From the NCBI GenBank assembly GCA_028673005.1, contig CM054118.1, positions 88,760,858 through 88,824,857 of the forward strand: a stretch of DNA of 64,000 nt, written 5' to 3'. Positions 38,201 to 50,200 of the stretch are shown in pieces; the first letter of the stretch is position 1; every line of letters begins with the position of its first letter. The position numbers and the translations under genes were made by a program. The stretch is from Tanypteryx hageni (lineage: Eukaryota; Arthropoda; Insecta; Odonata; Petaluridae). The notes below the pieces were generated by a model. It made no database searches, had not been told where the DNA came from, and saw only the letters and a program-made list of their open reading frames with translations.

Positions 38201-41200
38201 CATTTGGGCCATAGAACCACGAACAGACAGACTGGCAGACAGATGGCATGGTGAAAACCACTTTTATGAACTCAGGGACACCTAAAACGTGTATTTTCAT
38301 CAAAATCTCGAAGTCGAATTTTATCACAATTACAATACTTTCTCTATATACTATGTATATGAGAAAGTAATAATTTTTAAAATTATAATCATTAATGCTG
38401 TATTAATTGAAATCTGGATCATAAGTTTGGAATGAAAATTTTTAGTGGATACAATTGTTTTATCCTGTTTCATTTGTTTAAAAACATCCGTTATGCTGAA
38501 ATTTGGAAAAAGACATCTTGGATTCGGGTAAATATGGAAAGTCACAATATTACCAATTTCTACTTTCTCCGTTTACAATACACCACTTTTTGAACTTCAT
38601 ATGCTTGCGGTTTGCGAATTTGGACTTCGCGACAAAATTTTTTATGACCATTACTTGTGTTTCAGACATATTACTTGCATTTTGCGTCATGCGTTTACGA
38701 TACCAACAAGTGTGAACTCCCTATACTTTTTTGTTTCTAAGTTCATTTTAAACTTGAGCACCCTAGAATGGGACATCATTATTATATTATATTTATAATG
38801 CTTGTTATTGGCAGTTTTCAATGTAAACAAATGTGATAACCATCGTCATAATTCTTTTGTAGCTCAGTTTAAACCTCACTGCCAGCGGCGGTATTTTTGA
38901 CAACAGTCGGGCAAATTAGAAATTATTGGTTAATGGAAAAGCGTCCTGTGCATTTATTTTTTTACACCTTTTATGAGTATGACCACGGTATGACATTGAA
39001 AATATTCGTTCTTCGCGTATGAGGTTGCTGGTTTTTGACCGAAATATTTAATGATTTTATGCTATTATCTTTGTATTTTGAATGAGGAACTGTTGTTTTG
39101 TTAGGTTTTCATTGTTTATTACCAATTTTTAATGTAAATCTAAGAATTACTATCATCTTGTAACGTAAGATTTTCTGCCACGTATTTTGAATGCGATTAC
39201 TGAAAGAAATGTTATAACATTATTATGCTAGATTTTGATTTTCTGTTATGCATTTCTAACGTAATTAGTAAAAGAAATGGAACCACTCTTTAATGTTAGT
39301 GTTTTTTTTTTGCGGCTTGGAAATATTTGTTGCAGAATCCAGGAAAACATTGTGCATGATGTACTCAACATTCCATTTCAATAGTTCAATTTAAATTAAA
39401 TTTCCTTGGAATGAACAAAAGAAGATTGAAAATCGCATGTGAAATTGTGTTGTAGGTTAAGTAGGTATTGTTTTTGTTAAAAAGTTTTTATATTTGAGAT
39501 TTCAGCAGAAACGTACGCTTTAAGATTTCCTGAAACAGTTTCACTATTCTCTTAATGATGTCATGATGTCAGTACAAAACTCTTTATTTGATATTTTTAT
39601 TATTATTAATTGAGATTTCAGCTGAAATATACGTTTTAAGGTCTCTCCGAATACTTTTTCACTGTTTTCTCGATGATGTCTGAGTGATAGAAATTTTGTG
39701 GGCGCTTAACTTAAAAATTAATGATTACATCAGCAAAAAAGTTTATATTTACTTATTTTTTTAAAAAATTAGTGTTACAAGTTGGCGAACTGCCAGGTGG
39801 TAACATAAGGAAACCTCATAGGTCTCTCACACTTCCAACAACGAAATCTAAAGACAGACAATAGGACAGCAATAAAAAGATCTATAGTAATGACATAACA
39901 AAAATATTACTCATAAGAAATATCACTGCAAATAAGAAAATTCAAAAGTTTCAAAAAGGAAGGAGAAATAATAAAAAAATCACAAAAGAATCACAAAACC
40001 ACAGAAAAATCACAAAACAGCTTTACATCTGTTCCTAAAAAAATTTACACTCTTTGGGAAGGGCTTAAATAGCTCAGCAGGCAACTCATTCCAGTCAACA
40101 ATAGTTCTGTTTAAATATGAATATTTTTTTATATTTGTTTTTTGTTTTCTACACTTAAATTTGTAATTGTGATCATTTTTCCCTTTCAAAGATGGTTCTT
40201 CCAACCCTTGTGTAACTCACTCCATGCTGCCTCCCTATTTATTACTTTAAAAAAAACCAGAGTCTACTCCGTTTCCTTCTCCTTTGCAAGCTCTCCCAGC
40301 CCAGTATTTCTGGCATCTCCGTCATGGTATCCGTTCTCCTTTGCGTACTCAATACATATCTGGCCGCCTTTCTTTGAACCTTATCCCATAACCTTATCCC
40401 ATACCAAGGAGGCATATTCCAATATCGGCCAAACTAGAGATTTGTATGCTTTCTCCTTTGTAGCTGGACTGCTTCCTTTGAGATTCCTCATAACCTAGTG
40501 CAGCATTTTGAAAGCTTACCTTTTTATGAAATCGACATTTAATCCCCATCCTAGATCTTTTGATAAATAGACACCTAAATATTTACAATGATCACTTTTT
40601 GGTATGGGATTTTCCAAAAAATTATACTCCCTATGTGACACTAATTTCCTATTAGTGAATGTGATGTACATACTTTTTCTTATATTGATGTCCATTCTGT
40701 TGGTATTGGTCCAATCTGAAAGTTTGTCGATATCATTTTGGAGGATGTCATGTTCGCTTTCACTCTCGATCCACCTATAAATTATGCAATCATCCGCAAA
40801 TAGTCTTATCTCGGAGTTCATTTTATCTGGAAGATCGTTGACGTAAATTAAGAAGAGCAGTGGCCCTAAGACGCTATCTTGTGGAACCCCCAATATGGCA
40901 CTCGTCTCATCTGAATACCTGTTACCTATTTTCACTCTTTGAGTTCTTCCAGTAAGAAAATTTGCAACCCACTTCAGTACCCTTACGTCGATTGGTAATT
41001 GTTCCATCTTCAACTGCAGGAGATCATGTGGCACTCTGTCAAATGCTGTCGAGAAATCGACGATTATAGCATCAACTTCTTTCCCTTCGTCTAATGAGTC
41101 AGCAATGTCTTGACACAAACCCACAAATTGGGTTTCACAGGAATACCCTTTCCTGAACACAACGTCTATTTCAATAATGAGCTAAGAAATCCTGCCATGC

Positions 41201-44200
41201 TGTAAGATAGCAGGTCGATCAACTGCAAGAATAACAAACAAGTAGGGATGTACATGGATTTCCCATGGTACAGAAGTGATTTTCGTCAAATTCGCCATAA
41301 TATAATTGTATACTAATATATTTGCTTTGAAATCAGAAAATTATTTTTCCTTATATTGTGACAACCCTGGGAGGGAGGAGGATGTGAGAGAGAAAAGGAG
41401 GAAGAATGGGAAGTGCCTTAAATTTAATACTCAATACCTGCCATATTTGATGGGCAATTACGCTAGTATTTATAATAAATTCAAAGTTGGATAAGATTTT
41501 GGTTGACCATGGTCAGCCAAAAGTGGAGGTTTACTATTGCCATTTTACCATTTTTGCCAAATATCTTCTTCAGGACTTCGTTAATGCAAATATTTGTCAT
41601 GAAATTTTACATTTTTTAATTGAACAGATTGTTTCAGGAATATTTTGATTACCATGTTTACCCGAAAGGAAGACGACCTTGAATTTAAGACTACCGTAAA
41701 AAAATTAGGTTCACTTACAAAAAAACTTTTACATATGTATAATATTAAGAAGATGAATAAAAAAAGTAAATTTACTACTTACATCTCCCTCTCCTCTGTT
41801 TCCTTCCCTTATTCTTGCTGTCCTGTTCATTCATCACAACTTATTCAAATTCGAACAAGTTGTCTTTCCGACCATCCATGGAATTTGATATGCAGCATTT
41901 CTTGCACCCTCTTGAGATACTATTGGGATCTATTTTTTTCCATGCTGCAATGATCCAATTACAGAGAAGTGGTATACTAGGCTTCTAAATTTTCCCTGTA
42001 GGAGTTAATGCATGGTCCCCTGCCAATAGCCATTCTGAATAAAATGACTTTATGTAATCCTTAAAGGGCTTCATCACTACAACATCTAGCACTTGAATTT
42101 GTGACGTCATACCTCCTGGTATAACTACAACGTCAGTATTCATACAGTGAAGGGTATTTTGAACTTCCTCTGTAAGGTGGCTCTAAGACGAGCATTGCTC
42201 TCTGCCTTAAAAGTACCCCAGGTCATCTATTCCACACTATGCTTAGCCAGTCCTTCATCAGCTGACATCCATCCTTGGCCACCATGACATTTAACAATTA
42301 TTCCATTTGGTAGTACTTCCTTAGGCACTGTTTTGCATTTTAAAATAACATACGGCGGCAACTTTGTTCCATCCACTAATACAGCCAGCATTACAGTAAT
42401 GTGCAGTTTTTCATTCCCGGAAGTTTTTATGATGACATTTTTTGCACCTTTTTCATTGACTGTGTAATTGGATGGCATTTCGAAGTAAATGGGTGTCTTA
42501 TCCGCATTACCCATTTGGCTCAGAAGGTAATTGTGCCTTTTCCACAACTGAATTACATGCCTCTGGAAAGTTATTAGTTTGTCAGTGAAGTCGGAAGGTA
42601 GACGCTGCTAAAGTGAAGTTCTTCGCCGTAGGCTAAAACCATTACGACACATCATATGCACACACCATCCATTACTAGCCTTAAATTCTTGGTGTGGAAT
42701 TTTTTGTGATCATGCTAATTCTTGGGCTTTCAATTTATTGATATCCTACGTCACCAGTTTACGATCCATTCTTTGAATATGCACAAAGTTTGTAATTTCC
42801 TCGCCTAATGCATGAAATCAGCCTTGTTTTGGTCCACTAAATGATCTCCATGTTGAGTTAACACCTTCAAGTTTCTCTTTTGCTTGCTTCCACCTTCGCA
42901 CATTTGCTTCAGTCACATTGTATTTCCTCCCTTCCGCACAATTATTTGTTTCTTCAGCATAGCGCACCACCATTAACTTAAAATTTCTGTCGTAATTTCT
43001 TCTAATTCCTTTCGATACATTTCCTCTTACCACAGTTCCTTTTTTCTCTACGTGATCTGCCATTTGTTTGGGGTATCTTATTTAAAAGTTATAAATAATA
43101 ACTTGTCACTATTTCACTTTAAAACTCAGCATAGCGTGTACTACTCAAGTGCTCTCGTAAATTTTCTACACTCTGAAACTCACGCCCACTTTACGTCTGC
43201 TGTTGGCATACCAAACACAAAGCATCATGTTTAAATTGTTGTAGATACGTTTAAATTGTATCGGTCTTGCTTACATTGTATTACTAGACACCTTAATTGG
43301 TGCCTGCATGACTGCATACCAAACGCAAAGCATCATAACAAGAAACAAGGTGTTGAGATGACATGTTATGCATGCTCGCTTAAATCTGAAAGTAAATTTT
43401 GACATTTGAGAAGGAGAAAAAATCCTGTACTTGACCGGGAATCGAGAATCATGCTGGTTTGATATTAGTTGGTTAAAGCATCTATCCGGCAAATGGGGAG
43501 ACCCAGGTTCGATTCCCGGTCAAGTACAGGATTTTTCTCCTTCTCAAATGTCAAAATTTACCTGCAAAGCATCATGTTTAAATTGTAGTAGTTACTTTTA
43601 AATTGTATCAGTCTTGTTTACATTGTATTACTAGACACTTTAATTGGTGCCTACATGACTTTGTGTTTCATATGATGCACGGAACCACCCAGCTGTAGTC
43701 ATTTATTCTCAACTTGTAACGCGATTACCTACCCAGTTCGAAACACTTCCCTACCGCCAAAGTGGAACCATTGGTCTGTGGGAGCAATTTTAAGAAATTT
43801 GACCTTAAATTTTTAAAGTATTGTAGTAATTAATTATATACGATGTATTTATTACTTTATGCAATAATAAATATTTTAACGGACATATACTTGACATCTG
43901 GGTGTTTTATGGTCCATTTAAAATAGGGGTGTATTATCACCTTAAATCCTCATACTCCATTCTAAGACGATACCTAATATTTTTAATGGCATTTTTGTGG
44001 AAAAGCCTTGTCTTCCTTTCAGGTAAATATGGTATATGCCTGAATTTATGTTCAGTACAGGGAGTGTTACTAGGAGACAGTTTAGTTTCTTTTGCTACAA
44101 TAAAATTTTCGAATTTTTAATAGCGACTCTAATGCTGCCAACAGTAATGATTATTTTGTTATCCACAGCAGCAAATAACAATTTTATTTATTTATTGGTT

Positions 44201-47200
44201 TTTCAATATGAAATGTGATTGAAAGTATTTTCCATTGTGAAAAATTTTCAAGGTGTTTAAAAATTGTTAATGAGTGTAATTTCTGATAGTTAATTCTTGA
44301 AGCTGTTATCAAGAGCAACTTGTAAGCACTATTACAGGGGTGGCCAAACATACTTACTCTCAGAGCCGCATTCAATAATCTTCAGAAGTTCAAGAGCTGC
44401 ATGACACATTCTGTGTTCATAACTTTACGAACAGTTTAACATAATCTGTATCAGAAGAAATTCAGATATAATACATGACTCTTGGTCATCCCAAATGTGT
44501 TTCAAGTCATACTATGACTTTGTGTTCTGTACTGAAAAATGTTGACATGCCTCTGAATGTAAATTTAAAAGAGCTGCATACTAAGTTAAAAGAGTCATGC
44601 TAGTATTGCGTATATATTCATTAGTCTGTATGGTGAAAGTCATGTGCTAGACCAGTGGTGTCCAACAGAATTTCCAAGTTCACCACACTTGTGGTGAACG
44701 GAGCAGCCTTTTCACCACATAATACTAAATATAAATATTATAAGTAGGACTTAATTTAATTACAGTGGTATGCAATAATGATTTAAATTCTTTATTAGTC
44801 ATATAAATCATTTAAATGCAAACATTAAGTTTTAATATGATTCTTGACAGTTCATTTGTCCAGGTAGAGCTCTGAAATTTGGCATAAAATCTACACTAAG
44901 TAGCAGCGGCAGCCGGAGAGGGGCGGGGAGGGTGAGAATCATTATTGTGTATCATTGTAGACTTGTTTTTGCATAAAGCCCTATTTATAAAAAAATCATT
45001 CTCAGTATTATGGTGCGAAAAGGCCTTTGTATGTAAACTTTACAAAACCAGGTACATATAAACAAATTTAGTACTATGTGATTTAATAAACTAATAAAAA
45101 ATTGTAGTCAGTAGACTGTGAGCATCAATTCGCCACATATCAATGGTTGATTTGCCACAAGTGGCGAGTTGTTGTAAACCTCTGTACTAGACACAAGAAT
45201 TTTTTATTTTGTATTGTATTATCATATCAGGCTGAATGTAAACATTGTTGCTCGAATACTTTGCATATTTTTTTAGTTTCTTTAAGGGGCATGGCATTGT
45301 ATTATTAAGCAAGATTTTAGAGGCAATAAGAAAGAGCTATTTATTTTAATTTCCACAGTAATAGACGATGAAGCACCCACCGTGTATACAGCTGGTGCAA
45401 TAGTTACAGTAACTGTGTCCCTGATACGAAGAAATATGGGGGAATTGTTTGATAAGAAGGTAGTGTCATCAGGGGTCCCTGGGGAGTCTCAGGAAGAGGT
45501 CCAAGGGGAGGAAGAAGGTTTGCTGTGTGCGGCAGATGGAGAGAAGAAGGAGGACCAGCAGCAGGTGAGAGAAAAGCTCCCTTTCTTGCAGATACACTTG
45601 CCTTTAATGTATTGAGCACACATTAACATATGCAATTAAAATAACATCAAGCTTTTAGTGTTTTAAAAGTTATAACTAACTTTTTACTCTTCAGAAAGAC
45701 AAAAATATTAATTTTAAACAGATCACCATTATAGGTAATTATCTGTTTGCTGGTTAACTTTTTAATACAGTAAAACAGAATGTCTTTTACCTTTAGGAAT
45801 TCATTATCAGGGAAGCACAAACTTTTTTGATAACTGACCTGATACCAGCATTTTCAGTTCGTTGGGAGCCATCAGGATTGGGAAGGAAAGCAGAGAAAGA
45901 AAAATACAATACAAAAAGTATTTATAAGTCCTGAAAACACAACAATCAATTTGTTATATTCTGTATGTATTTATATATATTTGTTGTATTCTGTACTAAG
46001 AAATTTGGAAATATGTATGCTCAATATCAGTTATGAAATACCATCCTTTCAACACATTATTCAGAAATTTTATCTCTCTCGTTACTCTCTCCATATGCAG
46101 TATAGAGAAAGTATTGTTGTCATGAAAAAAATCAAATCTGAGTTTTCAACCAAAATACACATTTTTAAGATCACCTGAATATATTTTTTGCTATTTTCTC
46201 TATATCTGCATGATAAGATTTTTATAGGCATCCTAACTTAAAAGCTATTAATCAGATCACTATAAACTTTTATATTTGAGATTTTTATTAGAAAGCCAAG
46301 GTTTGATTAGATTTTTACTAAAAAGTGGTCAACCAGAAGTCAAGTTTTACTCTTGTCATTTTCCCCAAATATTTACTTTACGGCTTCATATATGTAAATA
46401 TTTTCACTGTCAAGATTGTAGACAAACTTTTCTACAAGGTTTATTAAAACATTTTTTCATAGGATGCAGTTTCAGAGAAAATATTTTTATTTTCTGTCAA
46501 ATATTATGTTCAGTATGTTCAATGTCATGAGCTGATAGCATTGTTTCTGTTGCTATGATAAAATTTTTGAATCATTGATAGCAATACCAGTGCAGCCAAT
46601 GGCAATTTTAATCATAATAAAATTTATCCCGACACCATCTAGCATTATTATGTAAACAATTTTCTTGTAAATATTGACTGATGCCAACACCACCAATGGT
46701 AATTTTTTGAGCAAATATTTTGTGCAATAATTTTATTATGTAGGATTTGCTTTGGTAATCTGTTATCCATAGCAACAAATAACAATTTTGTGTATTTATT
46801 CTTTTTCTAATGTGAAAAATGATTTTCATTTAAAAATTATTCAGCATTTTAAAATTATTCATGGTAGTTATTCTTGAAGAAAATGTTTTTGAGAGCAATT
46901 TGTGCATATGATTGCAATCATAATCATTACTATGGATGACTGGCCACATCATTAGTCTTAAAAATTGTTGCATTACAAAGTTTTAAAATGGAAAGGATTT
47001 CTCTCTAATGATAAACCTGAGGGGGACTGCTCTTAGCTTCGAATTACACGCAATTTCAAATTATCCAAGATCGAAATAACGGGTTTTACTGTATATGTTT
47101 TTTAAGAACTAAATTGTTAAGGAAAATATTATAAAGGTTGGTGGCTTGATATATATAGGTGGGAAAACTCCTTAAGCCATAATAGTTTATAACAATCCGA

Positions 47201-50200
47201 TGCCTTTAGCCCACTAAGTGGGCATCTTCAAGGGCGTACTTCACTCGATAGTGACTGAAAGTCACAGGGGCCACAGTTGACTTGTCGAGTGAAGTACGCC
47301 CTTGAAGATGCCCACTTAGTGGGCTAAAGGCATCGGGCTGTTATAAACTTTTATGGCTTAAGTTTTCCCACCTATGTGAAGGAAAATATTGACAAATAAA
47401 AGAAAAAATATAAACAAAGGATATGCCTGTGTGGCACAGTTGCATCAACCTGCCATCTAAGACAGGGATGTGTCTCCTAGGGCCCCCAAGAATATTTTAT
47501 ATGGTCCATGAATCTATGATGGAAATTGATCTGCAAACAATGCAGAAATTCATGTTTTTGGTAAAATTATTATAATAAAACCTTCTTTTTTGAATTGCTA
47601 ACCATAGAAAAACTCATTTAGACTTGAAATTCACTTATATGTCAACTCAAAAACTCAAGGTAACTTCCTTTTAAACTTTAATCTGCTCTGCCAAAGCATC
47701 GGCAAATTCCGTGGCCTGTCATGTAGAAAAGTTTGCCCATCCCTAGTCCAAGGCATCAGCCATTTGTTAATGGTTAAGTCTGTGTTGTTATGGGTATATA
47801 GAAGAAAATGTTATGAAATGGACCTAATATATGCAGTGCAGTTTTCTTGCATAATTTCTGCTTGTTTACTTTGTCTTACAAATTTCAGTCAATCTTTCAC
47901 TTAACCAGAATTTTTGCTTGCTTGACAGGCATAACTAAGGTCCCATAAAGAGGATATCACTGCTTATAAAGTCATGCAACATAGTAGTCCATTTTCAGTA
48001 TTTGATATTCTAGTATTGCTGCAGCCACACATCTAAATGGTAATAAGAAATAGCATCCTTTTGCTAACTTCTGTAAACTTGAGTTTATCAGTTGTCACCT
48101 TGATCTAAATATGATTTAATGCAATTTAATAGTAAATGTGCCTCAACAGAAAAAACATCAAATAAAAATCACCCAAATCATGATACTTAATCCCTGTTGT
48201 TAAGGTTTCTAAAAGACCTGTGTGGCAGAAACAGCAGAAGAAAGGGAAGAAAGGAGGTCGCAAAAGTGCTGGCGGAGGGCCAAAAAAGCCTCCTTATCAA
48301 CCTGCAAAGGTGCAAGTTGCAGCTAAAAAAGGGGCAGAAGAAGGTGTGTGCAAAGAGGTAAGTTCTTAACACTCAAGATGTTTGGTTATGTCTCTGGTGA
48401 TCTTGCGGGTGATGCTCATTTAGGTCTTTCACATTTCAACTCAATGTTTTGGTTGGAGCCACTGTGGGACGTCTTTTGCAATATATTACCAAACTGCTGT
48501 GACTATGTAGCTTACAAAAATCCCACTAGATGGTAGGTAACGGCTCATTCACGGATGCAGGGACATTTCTTTTTCTACTACTTCATGGGCTAATTTCATC
48601 ACGCCAGTCTGTCTTATTGCTGTTATACTTGAGAGGATTCATACTATATTAGATTCGCTATTAGTAATGGATAAAAAGTATATTCAGGAGAAGAATTACT
48701 TGATTTACTACAGGCTAGATCTGAAAAAATGATAAGCTTATAAAATTACAGAATTTATTAAAATGAAAAAAGTTTTTAAAAAATTATTATTTCTTTTTAA
48801 AAAATACTTCAATTTATTTATAACTAAATCTGTTTAAGGAGGTTGGTAAAAAGTGATAAAAAAGAAATGTCGCATTGGTGTATGATTCATGAAAATTTGA
48901 CATTTTTTTGTAAAAATAACCAGTGCAGTGGGTAAGAATCATATTGCACAGGCATTAAGCATTAAATTCACACGAAACACATTAGTTGGCTATAGATTCA
49001 TAGTTAAAGGTTAGAGAGAATTGATTTCAAGTGCTCTGCAACCAGTATACCATGGCACACTGATGCACATTGACAGTACGTTTTACCATGGTACATTTGG
49101 AAATGTATTTAAGGTAAGAATATATCAGTTTCAGGAGCGGACAGGGCGACCACCTAGAGCAGTGCTTTTCAACCTTTTTTCTTGCGGAATCCTTTTGCAA
49201 TCCCAAATTTTTCTCAATACCTTTCAAAATAGCACTATACTATACACGTGAACAAATGAAATTCACGTTGTCATTACTCGACATCCGTAGACTGTACATT
49301 ATTTTTTTATTTATTATTTACTATTACTAGCAATTTTAAAAAATAGCTACTAAATCATACAAATATCGAAATTTTCAACAAACCTTAGCGGAACTCCAGA
49401 ACCCCCTTTGTGGAACCCCAGGGTTCCGTGGAAACCAGATTGAAAACCTCTGGCCTAGAGCCTCTGGTTTCTAGGGGCCTCAGGTTTAGGGCCATGAGAG
49501 TGTTAGTGTTAACAGAGTAAGGAGCTTAGTGCAAGAAATGTATAGACCAGGGGTGGTCAAACCATGGCTCGTGAGCCACACATGGCTATTTTAACGTAGA
49601 ATGCAGCTCTTTCAAATTTCCATTCGGAGACTTGTCAACATTTTCACTACAGAACACAATGACGTAGGATGATTTGAGACATGTTGGAGATGCCTAAGAG
49701 ATTGCATTATATCTGAATTGCTTCGGATACAGGTTATGTTTTATCATTTGTAAATATATGAGCACAGAATATTTTCATGTGGCTCTTTAACTTCTGAATA
49801 TTATCGCATGTGGCTCCAAGAGTAAGCAAGTTTGGCCACCCCTGATATAGATTGTGTCAAATTCCCAACACAAAGAGACAGTCATCTATATATCCTAAAT
49901 AATGACGACGAACAAATGTAAACAGCAATGGGCAGTCTCAACTGATGCTATCATTGAAAAAATAATTATTTCTGAGGGTTCCCCTCAAAGACTTAGGAGC
50001 TATGATCGATCTCAGATGGATGTACACCTACTATATTGTAAATATATATGCAAATATGTTATTAAAAATTTGATAGCCTGTTTTCTTCCATAAAAATCAA
50101 CCAAACGTTTTCAGAATTTGCTAGTCATGGGCCCCACCAACTACTATCACCTACGGGCCTTGCAAACCACTGTCAGTTAGAGACCTTGCACCTCAGGGGT

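Larger units (their letters stand above)
41652..44032 (-). mobile_element. Tigger (pogo-type) element, full-length outline
   Basis: The ends CCATGTTTACCCGAAAGGAA and, in reverse, CCATATTTACCTGAAAGGAA enclose 2,381 bp, with TA on both sides (41650-41651, 44033-44034). It holds a decayed transposase, and a hairpin insertion and direct duplication near its 5' end. Confidence 0.85.

Noticed and set aside
40142..40498. 118-codon plus-strand frame
   Set aside because: It is antisense to the decayed CR1-like reverse transcriptase.
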